DNA from: JADKIH01 sp031417395
GTDB lineage: Bacteria; Bacteroidota; Bacteroidia; AKYH767-A; 2013-40CM-41-45
Direction of reading: 5' to 3'
Length of the DNA stretch: 64,000 nt
Assembly: GCA_031417395.1 (NCBI GenBank)
Contig: JANOVM010000057.1
Location: 1-64,000 of the forward strand
Each line of letters starts with the position of its first letter. Position 1 is the first letter of the stretch. This document shows, piece after piece, positions 44,455 to 54,136 of this stretch. The position numbers were made by a program, and so were the translations under genes. Under the pieces are notes generated by a model. It was not told the origin of the DNA, did no database searches, and saw only the letters and a program-made list of their open reading frames with translations.

Positions 44455-46056
44455 TTAATAGGCAATTGAAATTTTTGTAACCAGTCTGCTGTTCGATGTT
44501 ACAATAACTACCTGATAAAGTCCCGGCTTTAGATTTAAATTATACTCGACCTGTCTCAAAGATCCGGGCAAGACATCTCTGAATTCTTCCTTACCTAAAC
44601 TATTTAAAACATAGAAATACTTATTGCTTTCTTGATCGGTCGGCCATTTCATGGTTATGTTTCCTGAAGATGGATTTGGAAAAATCATAAAGCTATTGGT
44701 TTTATAATTTTTTATTTCATTAAAGATGCCGGACAAATCATACTTAGCCACGCCGATATTCGAAGTCTCTAAATTATTTTCATAATTAAACCTACCGCAA
44801 ACATAAACGCTGCCATCGACTCCTTCAGTTATCGATTTTCCGTTTTCTCCTAAGAGGTTCAGGGAATCGAAGATATCATATCCAAGAAGGTTAAGTGAAG
44901 TATCAAAAGCGGCAAAGAATAAATCAGACTTAGGGAAGGATAGAACAAAAAGGCTTCCTGTTGCGCCTATTATTCCATTGTCGAGCATGCGGATATCTCC
45001 AAGTTCAGAGGTAAAATATGCAGTAAGTTGAAAACTTGAACTGTCAATCAATGCTCCTGATGAATCTAATTTTTCAATACTTAAAACATCCAGGCCATTT
45101 TGAGGAACCTTAGATCCATAAATGTTCCCATGATTATCGGAGAGTAATCTTAAATAGGACAGAGGTAGAATAGACTTTTTCCAAAGTAAATTTCCTGTTG
45201 TATCCAATTTCATGAGTATACCAACTTGTCCAATGGTATCCATAAGTATGCCGGAGACATAAATATTTTTGTTGACATCAATTATCATGTCATTCAAGTC
45301 AGCAAAGGATTGAGTAGAATATTGTTTCAATGTCCAATCACGAACACCGTTTGAAGTATAATGAGATACAAAAATAAAATTTAAAGATGTAGTTGTATCT
45401 CTCCCTGATCCTGCAGCAAATAATCCGCCTGATGAATCCGCCAGCAACTTAACGTCATACGAAAACCCAAAGGAAGAATCTACTCGTTCCCAAAGGACAG
45501 TCCCGGCCGAGTCCATGCATAGCAGCGACAAGCATACAAGTGGGAAGGCATCCCAATGAGATGCAACAACGAAACTTGAATTACTTAGAATTTCCATATC
45601 TAAAACATCGTAACCTGGAAAAGTTGTACTGCTGTCCGGTACATAAAAGTGCCTGACAGCAAAAGTAGTATCAAAACGAGCCACAACTATTTTACTTATA
45701 GGCAGTGAATCGTTGTAAAGTGTAGCGGCGGCAAAAATATTTCCATGGTTATCTTGCTTAACTTTAACATAGCCCGGTCCGGGATTGGAAGTATCAATAT
45801 CGAGAAAAGCTGCTGATTCATCAATGAAAAGCAGTGCATTCTTGTTTCTGCCTGAAACGCTTTGGTAAATACCGCTTGTAACGGTTTTCCCCGAAGGCAG
45901 AACTGTAATGCTCTTCCCCGATGATTCGTAATTCCCGTTTGGGCTATAGGAATAATCCCATGTACGGCTAATCTGTGAAAAAACATTATTATGCATTAAA
46001 ATACCTGCTATCAAAATCAGGAATAATAGATAAGTTTTGAAAGAAATTTGTTTCAT
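44455..46056 (-). CDS. Secreted T9SS type A protein, propeller-like
   Basis: This 533-residue protein has a signal peptide (1-27, cut at VFSQ). Blade-like repeats show LDTTGNLLWKKSI and MDSAGTVLWERVD. A T9SS type A sorting domain starts near residue 455 (MIFPNPSSGNITMKW) and ends LVTKISIAY. It belongs with the window's other propeller-like T9SS proteins and has the same probable surface location. No operon partners. Confidence 0.87.
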   Translation of the reverse strand: MKQISFKTYLLFLILIAGILMHNNVFSQISRTWDYSYSPNGNYESSGKSITVLPSGKTVTSGIYQSVSGRNKNALLFIDESAAFLDIDTSNPGPGYVKVKQDNHGNIFAAATLYNDSLPISKIVVARFDTTFAVRHFYVPDSSTTFPGYDVLDMEILSNSSFVVASHWDAFPLVCLSLLCMDSAGTVLWERVDSSFGFSYDVKLLADSSGGLFAAGSGRDTTTSLNFIFVSHYTSNGVRDWTLKQYSTQSFADLNDMIIDVNKNIYVSGILMDTIGQVGILMKLDTTGNLLWKKSILPLSYLRLLSDNHGNIYGSKVPQNGLDVLSIEKLDSSGALIDSSSFQLTAYFTSELGDIRMLDNGIIGATGSLFVLSFPKSDLFFAAFDTSLNLLGYDIFDSLNLLGENGKSITEGVDGSVYVCGRFNYENNLETSNIGVAKYDLSGIFNEIKNYKTNSFMIFPNPSSGNITMKWPTDQESNKYFYVLNSLGKEEFRDVLPGSLRQVEYNLNLKPGLYQVVIVTSNSRLVTKISIAY

Positions 46057-46306
46057 AAATTTAAATTAACTGATGGGAAATAAATCTTACTGTAAATAAA
46101 AGCAATTGCCTTCAATGATACGTAAAGCTATTGTTAATTATTTCCGGCGTTTTAAAAAGGGTATTATTTAAATGAAATATGCAAAATACACGAATTTAGG
46201 TGCCAACACTTTATTAATCTCTTCTGTTTTATTATTACAAGGGTTTAGCCATTGAAATATGGCTTTTCTGGCATTGACAATCCAACCGGACTAAGCATAA
46301 ATTAGT

Positions 46307-46314
46307 TACATTTG
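46307..46314 (+). promoter_or_regulatory. Possible -7 box of the anchor-L gene
   Basis: TACATTTG matches TAnnTTTG, 38 bp before the start at 46353. No TTG stands at the -33 distance, so the promoter is tentative. Confidence 0.45.
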
Positions 46315-46352
46315 TTGTCCTGCATCTTTGCAACAATGCCCCCTCCATTAAA

Positions 46353-48617
46353 ATGAGAAACTGCAACCTTTTACTGCTTTGCTTCGCCTTTCCGATGTCA
46401 GGATTTTCTCAGCTTGTTATTACAAATAATGCCTCTGCTACATCATTGGCGCAAACCATTGTAGGGAATGGAATCACTGTCAGCAATGCTATGATTGACT
46501 GTGGAGTTAATTCAACTGCAACATTTACCTATACCGGGTCAAGTCTCGGATTGCCCAATGGAGTTTTATTAACCAGTGGACTTGCTTCTGATGTTTCAAA
46601 TCCGGGAACGTATTTCAGCAGTGTTCAAAATGGAAATAATTTAAGCGATCCCAATGTAATTGCTATCAGTTCCCAAGCACGCTACGATGCCTGTTTCCTG
46701 GAGTTTGATTTTATACCTGTTTGTGATACACTTAACATTACCTACGTTTTCGGTTCAGAGGAATATCCACAATACATCAATCAATACAACGATGTTTTTG
46801 CAATGTTTCTCACCGGTCCGAATCCTGCCGGAGGAAATTATTCTTCTCATAACATAGCGACATTGCCCAATGGAACAACACCTGTTTCAATATTTACCAT
46901 CAATGGCGGCTGGCCCCTTGGCTCCGGAGCTGCTAACCTCGCGTATTATGTAGATAATTATACAAATCCCAATACAGACATTGTTTACGATGGTTATACA
47001 ATTCCAATTACTTCGACAGTAGCTGTAACCCCATGCGTTTCTTATCACCTTAAAATTGCTATTGTAGATGCCTTAAATGGAAGATACGATTCAGGTGTTT
47101 TTATTCAGGGAAATACTTTTACGTGCAGTACTGCACCAAATCCAACCATAGCTGCAACCGATGCATGCATAAATAATGGTACTGCCACTGTATTGGTCTA
47201 TAATTATTCCGGTCCATCAAACTATTTATGGTTCCCCGGTGGACAAACTTCATCTACCATAACAAATTTAGCGCCCGGAGATTATTCTTGTTTGATTACC
47301 TATCCCGGATTGTGCACTACAGACAGTTTAACTGTTACAGTTAATGATGGTCAACCATCTGTTGTTACAATGCCGTCAACAACGATTTGCATTGGACAAT
47401 CGGTTTCATTAACAGCAAATGCTACCGGTGGTGCTTCCGGTTATAATTATTCATGGACAACGGGATCAACTCCCATGAATGTAAATGTAAGTCCGACAGT
47501 AACTACAACATACACCGTAATAGCTTCCGATGCAAATGGATGCAATTCATTGCCGAAATCTGTTACAATCAATGTTAATCCGCCGTTGACGGTTCAAACT
47601 ACGAATGCAATATCGATATGCGAAAATGCATCAACAACACTTTCAGCATTGGCCGGCGGAGGTAATGGAAACTACAGTTACATGTGGTCTCCTTCATCCG
47701 GACTTAGTGATACAACAATTTCTAATCCCATTGCAACTCCCGCAATTAGTACGTCATACATTTTAACGTTGTCAGATGATTGCGGCACACCTCCAATTTC
47801 AACTGCCATTTCTGTCTCCGTTGAACCACAGCCAACTCCTTTGATTTCTGCAAATGTTTTATCGGGTTGTGTGCCGCTATGTGTTGCTTTTACAGATACT
47901 TCATCGGCAACATGCTCAACAGCGACATGGACTTTTGGTGATGGTGCCGATACAATTTCTTGCAGCAATTTAATACATTGTTTTACTAAACCCGGTACAT
48001 ATACTGTTGCCAATACAAAAACAAGCACGGCAGGTTGTATTGGAACGGGAAGGAGAAGCAATTACATCACTGTATTTTCTAAACCAATTCCTGCATTTTC
48101 ATATTTGCCCAATCCGGTTTTAATTATTGATCCGGCGGTTGGTTTTACAGATCAATCAACCGATGCTATTTCATGGCATTGGTCCTTTGGCGACAATGTT
48201 AATAATACGTCACAAGAGAAAAATCCTGTTCATGTTTATGCAGATACAGGATGTTATGATTTGCAGCTTGCCGTCATGAATCTCAACGGTTGTGCCGACA
48301 CAATAAATTCTCAGATATGTGTAGAAATGGAATTGGAATTCTATGCACCGAATGCTTTTACTCCCAATAATGACGGAATAAATGAAGTCTTTCTACCCTT
48401 GGGAACAGGAATTAACAAAAGCGAATATGAATTTTCAATATTTGATCGATGGGGAAGAGAAATTTTCAAAACCTCAAGACTTGGTGAAGGCTGGACAGGG
48501 AAAGTCTCAAATGGATCAAAGACAGCACCCGAAGACACCTATGTTTGGCTTGTCAAGTTGTATGACTTCCAAAGAAATTTTCATCAATTTGTAGGGAAGG
48601 TGAGTTTGATAAAATAA
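46353..48617 (+). CDS. Choice-of-anchor L/PKD protein with gliding-motility C-terminus
   Basis: This 754-residue protein has a signal peptide (1-19). A choice-of-anchor L domain spans residues 20-245 (LPNGVLLTSGLASDVSNPG, FDFIPVCDTLNITYVFGSEE). Several Ig-like/PKD domains follow: SYMWSPSSGLSD, CVAFTDTSSATCSTATWTFG and SWHWSFGDNV. A gliding-motility-associated type B-like sorting domain closes the protein (FYAPNAFTPNNDGINEVFLP, FSIFDRWGREIF). T9SS secretion is predicted. It is probably a large surface adhesin. Confidence 0.9.
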   Translation: MRNCNLLLLCFAFPMSGFSQLVITNNASATSLAQTIVGNGITVSNAMIDCGVNSTATFTYTGSSLGLPNGVLLTSGLASDVSNPGTYFSSVQNGNNLSDPNVIAISSQARYDACFLEFDFIPVCDTLNITYVFGSEEYPQYINQYNDVFAMFLTGPNPAGGNYSSHNIATLPNGTTPVSIFTINGGWPLGSGAANLAYYVDNYTNPNTDIVYDGYTIPITSTVAVTPCVSYHLKIAIVDALNGRYDSGVFIQGNTFTCSTAPNPTIAATDACINNGTATVLVYNYSGPSNYLWFPGGQTSSTITNLAPGDYSCLITYPGLCTTDSLTVTVNDGQPSVVTMPSTTICIGQSVSLTANATGGASGYNYSWTTGSTPMNVNVSPTVTTTYTVIASDANGCNSLPKSVTINVNPPLTVQTTNAISICENASTTLSALAGGGNGNYSYMWSPSSGLSDTTISNPIATPAISTSYILTLSDDCGTPPISTAISVSVEPQPTPLISANVLSGCVPLCVAFTDTSSATCSTATWTFGDGADTISCSNLIHCFTKPGTYTVANTKTSTAGCIGTGRRSNYITVFSKPIPAFSYLPNPVLIIDPAVGFTDQSTDAISWHWSFGDNVNNTSQEKNPVHVYADTGCYDLQLAVMNLNGCADTINSQICVEMELEFYAPNAFTPNNDGINEVFLPLGTGINKSEYEFSIFDRWGREIFKTSRLGEGWTGKVSNGSKTAPEDTYVWLVKLYDFQRNFHQFVGKVSLIK

Positions 48618-49167
48618 GTTGGAACGGTTAATATTTATTCTTTTTATACTTCAAGTCAAAGAAATTCATTCGAAGACTAACAAATAGATCAAAGCTCGGC
48701 TGAGCGCAGTCGAAGCCAAAATTAAAATTGATCCCGGTCACTGAGCGCAGCCGAAGTGCGGTTATTGAGCACTGACGAAGTGTGGTTCCTCCCGCTGGTC
48801 GAAGTCTTAAGCGGGAGCAGCATAATTATTTTATTGCTCTGCAATCAAATCGAGCGCGTGACTTCGTCCTCTACGAAGAACGGTAAGTAAAATTCCTTTA
48901 AATGATAATAGAGATTAATATTGTTATCATTAATAAATACGTAAAATCATTGATCATTAAATTCGTAAGCACTTTAATTGGCATGTCGTGGACGAAGTCA
49001 CGCGCTCGATTTGGAGGCTAAACTTTTACTAAAGGTTAGTGGTTCGCGCTTAGACTTCGCCCAGCAAAGTGCGGTCATTAACCAGATTCTATATATATTT
49101 ATCCAAATCATAAAATCTCTCCCTTTTAATGAATATAATTATTAAATTTAGATATTATTAATCTACC
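48618..49167. repeat. Nested inverted-repeat element with 16-bp direct repeats
   Basis: 550 bp with no supported gene. A perfect 24-bp inverted repeat, beginning CAAATCGAGCGCGTGACTTC, pairs 48846-48869 with 48990-49013 around a 120-bp AT-rich spacer. Outside it lie a second, imperfect pair (GCTGGTCGAAGTCT against AGACTTCGCCCAGC) and three 16-bp repeats (CTGAGCGCAGTCGAAG at 48700, 48741 and, weaker, 48765). The structure suggests a REP/MITE-like element. Confidence 0.7.
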
Positions 49168-49800
49168 ATGATGCAGTTTTCAGAAGAGGAGAAAAAAGAA
49201 ATCCTAAAACATTTTGGTAAACCTTTATCCGATTTGGACTACGATGATTTTATAAAACAAAGAAAGCAGTTGTTTTTAAAGTATCATCCTGATGTGTATC
49301 AGAATCTCGGCAATGAAACGGTCAATCAAATGATGAATGAACAATTTCAAAAAATAAACATTCTTTGCGACAAACTTGAAAATCATTTCACGTCAAAAAA
49401 ATCTTTGGTAAGCGAAATAAACATACTTAAAGAAAATGCAGCATTCAGTATTGATGGCTTAGAAATTGAATTGCTTACCAGCGATAAAGATTTGGTGTAT
49501 CACTTGTTTGGAACCCAGTATCGATGGTTGCAGCGCGGTGAAAAATTCAAAATTCCCGAAACCAATGCTTTTATAATTATTCGGGAAGATCACTTAAATC
49601 GGTCTGTAGGTTTTCGTCAGAGTGTTAAAATGTTCTTGACATTTACGGAAAATGATTCTCTGGAAGTTATTGCTGCGTGGCTTTTTCTAAATATTGAAAA
49701 ATCGGTGGAGACACTTATAATTAATAAAGAAGTTCAAAAAATGGATTTCGCAAATATTCTTTTAGCGCTTATGAGAACTTCACGACGTCTTTTGAATTGA
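49168..49800 (+). CDS. J-domain-like protein
   Basis: This 210-residue protein begins with a DnaJ-like domain: a helix (YDDFIKQRKQLFLKYHPDVY) ending in H40-P41-D42, the invariant HPD tripeptide that contacts DnaK, followed by a long helix (EQFQKINILCDKLENHF). The remaining 140 residues are of unknown fold, with GTQYRWLQRGEKFKIPETNAF. No zinc finger or G/F-rich region is present. Helix I is short, so this is a divergent J-domain, probably recruiting Hsp70 to an unknown client. It could start at Met2. No operon partner. Confidence 0.68.
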   Translation: MMQFSEEEKKEILKHFGKPLSDLDYDDFIKQRKQLFLKYHPDVYQNLGNETVNQMMNEQFQKINILCDKLENHFTSKKSLVSEINILKENAAFSIDGLEIELLTSDKDLVYHLFGTQYRWLQRGEKFKIPETNAFIIIREDHLNRSVGFRQSVKMFLTFTENDSLEVIAAWLFLNIEKSVETLIINKEVQKMDFANILLALMRTSRRLLN

Positions 49801-49961
49801 CTTTGTCAACACTTTGGTGTTGTTGCTCAACACCAATTTTTAGAAAAATCTTCCTGGTACTTTTATTTATCTATGATTACTTATTTTTGTATTTGCTCCG
49901 GGCTATTAATAAGCTATTTTTATATTAGTATGTTTAAAATAAGCATATTACTTCAATAAGC

Positions 49962-50049
49962 GTCGGAGAAAATCACTGCCGCGCAACCGCCGCGTACCGC
50001 CGCTTCGCTGCGGTTGACTCGTCCTAAAAAAAGGTTATTTTTCTCCGAC
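49962..50049. repeat. Nested-hairpin palindromic element
   Basis: An outer stem GTCGGAGAAAA (49962-49972) pairs with TTTTCTCCGAC (50039-50049). Inside is a GC-rich stem CAACCGC (49984-49990) with GCGGTTG (50010-50016). It lies in the 464-bp space between the J-domain-like and DUF4331 genes. It could be a REP-type unit, a small RNA or a terminator. Confidence 0.6.
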
Positions 50050-50264
50050 CATAAAAACTGTACCAATATTCAAGATCTTTTTTCAAAATCATAAGAAGAC
50101 AGAAAAGGGGGGAGTCATCAAAACTGTCATTATTCTATTACTATCCTGATTGAACCTAAAATATTTTTCAATCCCTTAAATCCAGAAGACTGTTTACCCC
50201 GTATGTTGATTTTGAAAGGTACCCATTCACATCCATATTTATTTACAATTTAAAATTAACTTTT

Positions 50265-52355
50265 ATGAAAAAAATAACTAGTATGAAATTTGTAATTTCT
50301 GCAGTATTGTTTGGAGGAATTCTCTTTGGATTAATTGCTACAAACATTATTGATTTAACCGCTTCAAGCCATAGGGAAGCACCACTAATTGCTAATGATC
50401 CTTTGGCTGATAATACCGATTTATATGCATTTCGTAATCCCAACGATACCAATAAAATTGTAATTATTGCGAATTATGTGCCGGCTGAATTACCACAGGG
50501 CGGACCCAATTATTATTCTTTCGGCGAAAATGTAAGGTATGAAGTCCATGTTAAAAATGGTCATTCCAAGAAAATGAATGAAGACGACATCGTTTATCGT
50601 TTCACTTTCAAGCAGGTAAACGAAGATCCAACCACTTTTTTTAACATTCGATTGGGCAAACAAAACCTGAAGACGACCTATACCTGTGAACGGAGTATGA
50701 ATGGAGGAAAGTCATTTCAAACAATTGCAACCAATGGAATAGTTCCTCCTAATAACATTGGTCCTCGTTCAATTGACGGACCTGTTGGTTTAAACACGCC
50801 TTATGCTACTTTACGCACCAATGCACTTAAGCAAGCTTCAACGGGAGAACAAATTTTCTGTGGACCTTCTGATGATCCTTTCTTTGTGGATTTAGGCGGT
50901 ATATTTGATTTAGGTCAATCAAGAGACGGTGGTACAGGCGTGGATAGTCCACGCGATGCTCTGGCATGTAAAAACGTTCACTCCATTTGTTTGAATATTC
51001 CAATTTCCACCTTGCAAAAGGATGGTAAAAATGTTACCATGGCTCAGAATATTTTGGATAAAGATTATATTATAGGAGTTTGGGCAAGTGCAAGCAGACA
51101 AAAGATCACCATGCTCGACGACAATGGTGGATCCCCAAAAACTTCAGGAAAATGGATTCAGGTATCAAGAATTGGAATGCCTTTAACAAATGAAGTTGTT
51201 ATTCCAATTGGAGACAAAGATTATTGGAATGCACAAACACCATACAATGAAGTCGCTTTTGAAAAATACTTTATGAATCCGGAGCTTGCTTTATACATGG
51301 ACAACAGTCAGTTTGGTGGAGCAGTACCTGCATTTAGTTCATTGAGAATTCAAACCAACTCATTGCAGGCCTTTGATTTTAGGAATACTAAAAACGGATT
51401 ATTCTCATTGTTAGGTTCACCTGCAGTTACAAATACTGCATTGGATCCTTCAATCTTCGGAAATTATTTACTTAGAGCTAATAATCCGCGTTCGGTAGAT
51501 ATTCTCCCAATTTTTATGATGGGCGTTCCAAACCTTCCTCCATATCAATTGGCCACAGGAAAAAATGGAAATCCTTTAGCGGCCGGAAAACCTTTTATTA
51601 ATAATTTTCTTCCTACCAATGGTGACATGTTGCGGTTGAATATGGCCGTACCGGTAACAGACAGAAATGATCCAAATTTTAACTCGCTGGGATTAATATA
51701 TGCAGCTGTTCTTGGACTAACCGATCCAGCTTACAATCAAAATGCAAGTTTGCAATTTATTCCTAACATGGATGGATTTCCGAATGGCAGAAGACTTGAA
51801 GATGATGTAACGAGAATTGAGCTGCAGGCTGTGAGCGGCGCAGTACTTGCAGCGATTGGATTATGGTATGATGATTATACAGCAGGTGGTCCTAACCCTG
51901 TTACACCGGCACTTCTGGGAGTATTGGGTTATAAAACCGGTGTGGAAGAAAACGATACAGCGTTTCAAACACAATTTCCTTACGTACAAACTCCGTGGAA
52001 TGGTTACAGTGGGTGCAAGTGTGGTCCGACAGGTTATTACAAGATGGCAAGTACTATTGCACCGATGAATCTTGGATTAAATTTAGGAACTCCCGTGAGT
52101 GTGATGATGAATTATCCTAATCCCGCTTCTGATAAAACAACCTTTAAAGTGAAACTTATGGAAAATGCAAAGGTCTCCATTAAGATTTATGATATCAATG
52201 GACGAATTATTGCTACACCTTTAAATGAAAATAAAACAGAAGGAACATTTGAAGTACCTGTTGACTTGTCAGATTTTAATGCAGGAGTATATTTTGCAAT
52301 ATTGTCGAACAATGAACAAACTGTACAGACAGTAAAATTTTTAGTATCTAAATAG
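50265..52355 (+). CDS. DUF4331 protein with T9SS sorting domain
   Basis: This 696-residue protein has a signal peptide (about 8-31). It begins its DUF4331 domain with ASSHREAPLIANDPLADNTD, the family's signature (H36 onward), and continues with VRYEVHVKNG, FCGPSDDPFFVDLGGIFDLG and DYIIGVWASASRQ. The family is widespread in Bacteroidota and function is unknown; metal or lipid binding has been guessed only from context. A T9SS type A sorting domain starts near residue 615 (MNYPNPASDKTTFKV). The terminator at 52371 follows. Met7 is an alternative start. Confidence 0.9.
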   Translation: MKKITSMKFVISAVLFGGILFGLIATNIIDLTASSHREAPLIANDPLADNTDLYAFRNPNDTNKIVIIANYVPAELPQGGPNYYSFGENVRYEVHVKNGHSKKMNEDDIVYRFTFKQVNEDPTTFFNIRLGKQNLKTTYTCERSMNGGKSFQTIATNGIVPPNNIGPRSIDGPVGLNTPYATLRTNALKQASTGEQIFCGPSDDPFFVDLGGIFDLGQSRDGGTGVDSPRDALACKNVHSICLNIPISTLQKDGKNVTMAQNILDKDYIIGVWASASRQKITMLDDNGGSPKTSGKWIQVSRIGMPLTNEVVIPIGDKDYWNAQTPYNEVAFEKYFMNPELALYMDNSQFGGAVPAFSSLRIQTNSLQAFDFRNTKNGLFSLLGSPAVTNTALDPSIFGNYLLRANNPRSVDILPIFMMGVPNLPPYQLATGKNGNPLAAGKPFINNFLPTNGDMLRLNMAVPVTDRNDPNFNSLGLIYAAVLGLTDPAYNQNASLQFIPNMDGFPNGRRLEDDVTRIELQAVSGAVLAAIGLWYDDYTAGGPNPVTPALLGVLGYKTGVEENDTAFQTQFPYVQTPWNGYSGCKCGPTGYYKMASTIAPMNLGLNLGTPVSVMMNYPNPASDKTTFKVKLMENAKVSIKIYDINGRIIATPLNENKTEGTFEVPVDLSDFNAGVYFAILSNNEQTVQTVKFLVSK

Positions 52356-52370
52356 TTTATATTGTTGGTA

Positions 52371-52402
52371 AGAGTGCATTCGAAAGGGTGCACTCTTTTT
52401 TT
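52371..52402 (+). terminator. Intrinsic terminator of the DUF4331 gene
   Basis: AGAGTGCA (52371-52378) pairs with TGCACTCT (52389-52396) and is followed by a T-run to 52402. It lies 15 bp after the stop. Confidence 0.9.
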
Positions 52403-52529
52403 ATTCAGGTATTAATTCAAAAGTAAAGACTATAAATTCAACATTCACATAATAATAGTTGTAATTGACCAATAATTTCATGGTAGAAGTTAATAATTCC
52501 TAACTTTAATATTATTAACATCAAAAGCC

Positions 52530-53906
52530 ATGAAAAAATATTTTTTTGTTCTATGTTTATTTGTTTTATTACTGCAAATTGAAAAGGTGCAAAGTCAATC
52601 TTTTAAATTCGCAAATACTATTGATGGTAAATATGCACCTTATGGAATTCGCCGTACAAGCTGGCAATCGGCTACAACGGTTTTTAAACTTGATTCGACA
52701 GGAAACACTGTGTGGGTTAGAGATTTTTCGGGATATATTGTACCCTCAACATATTCTAACCAATTAATTGGTTCTGCTTTCGATGGAAAATACTTGTATG
52801 TTCTGGAGATACAAGGAGTCGATAATGGTTCGGGTCCTCCTCATACGTATAATCCTGCCATAATTAAATTAGACACATTGGGTAATGTGCTTTTTATCGT
52901 TAATGCTTCTGTTCAACCGGGCGGAAGTTATAATGTAATTGATATATTTCCTTCACTTACAAATGGCGTTTGGTTATTGGATGATTATGCTCCGGGATTT
53001 ACGCATTATGGAAATGCATTGTATTTTGATAGTTTAGGACAAGCAGGGGTCAATCTTGGATTTTGGTATGGATCTGTTGCAACGATGAGGGAATTGAAAA
53101 TTTTACCGGATTCAAATTATATAATATGTGTAAATCATCGACCTTCAGGAGCCGGTATGGGAGATTCATATCCTGCATTGACTAAAATTGATGTCCTTGG
53201 TACAATTTTATGGCGAAGAGATTTCATCATTACAGGAGCAACTTTTACCGATGGTTTAAGAGAGCTCGTAATGAACACTGATAGTTCAGGAAATATTTAT
53301 TTGATTTGCGATTATTATCAAAACGGAATATCCGGAGTTGCCGGAATTAAAGTTTCTTCTTCAGGCAATTTGTTAGTTTCAAATCTGTGGACAAATCTTT
53401 CCGGAAGTAACGTTAATTCTCTAAAGTTTGAAAACAATGAATTGGTTTGTTCATACAATGGCACGGAAATACATTTTGATACATTATTAAATAACCCATG
53501 CCTTAATGCACAGAATTTACAACTTGCACAGGGCAATCATTTTTTGGGAGGCAGTTATACGCAACAATATTCAAGCACTACTTTTTCACCTGTTAATGGA
53601 GCACAGCTTACGTATACACCGCAAATATTAACAGATTATTGCAATGCAGCATCTTCTGAGGAGAAAGAGTCGCGCACATCTATTTTAAAAATATTTCCAA
53701 ACCCGGCTGAAAGTGAAATAAACATCACAACTAATTTTATTGGAACTTGTTTACTGACGATCACTGACCTTCAAGGAAGAATATGTATTAAAAAGAACAA
53801 TTGGCCCGGAACTAAAATTGATCTAAATTCTCTAAAGCGGGGAGTTTATTTTATTTCTTTATTTTATGATGACAGAAGCGAATACAATAAGTTTGTAATA
53901 AGGTAA
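52530..53906 (+). CDS. Secreted T9SS type A protein, propeller-like
   Basis: This 458-residue protein has a signal peptide (1-22, cut at VQSQ). Propeller-like repeats show LDSTGNTVWVRDF, LDTLGNVLF and IDVLGTILWRRDF, and a Cys pair lies near DYCNAASS. A T9SS type A sorting domain begins near residue 388 (KIFPNPAESEINITTN) and ends in YNKFVIR. Surface location is predicted. Similar in size and form to the 44455 protein. Confidence 0.87.
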   Translation: MKKYFFVLCLFVLLLQIEKVQSQSFKFANTIDGKYAPYGIRRTSWQSATTVFKLDSTGNTVWVRDFSGYIVPSTYSNQLIGSAFDGKYLYVLEIQGVDNGSGPPHTYNPAIIKLDTLGNVLFIVNASVQPGGSYNVIDIFPSLTNGVWLLDDYAPGFTHYGNALYFDSLGQAGVNLGFWYGSVATMRELKILPDSNYIICVNHRPSGAGMGDSYPALTKIDVLGTILWRRDFIITGATFTDGLRELVMNTDSSGNIYLICDYYQNGISGVAGIKVSSSGNLLVSNLWTNLSGSNVNSLKFENNELVCSYNGTEIHFDTLLNNPCLNAQNLQLAQGNHFLGGSYTQQYSSTTFSPVNGAQLTYTPQILTDYCNAASSEEKESRTSILKIFPNPAESEINITTNFIGTCLLTITDLQGRICIKKNNWPGTKIDLNSLKRGVYFISLFYDDRSEYNKFVIR

Positions 53907-54136
53907 TTTGTATGCAATATTTATCAAGGGTGATATTATTTATGCGAAACTATTAATGATTTTCACCCCAGGTCTGTTTATCAATACCGTTTTGCAATTT
54001 CTAAACTAATTTCGCTATTTTCAGGAATTGAATGAACAATCATTTATATAGGTAAATAATTAATGTAAAAAAAAGTTAATGGAATGATCCTTTGTTTTTG
54101 TGCATTGTAAATTCCCCCTTATGATTTGAATCGTCT

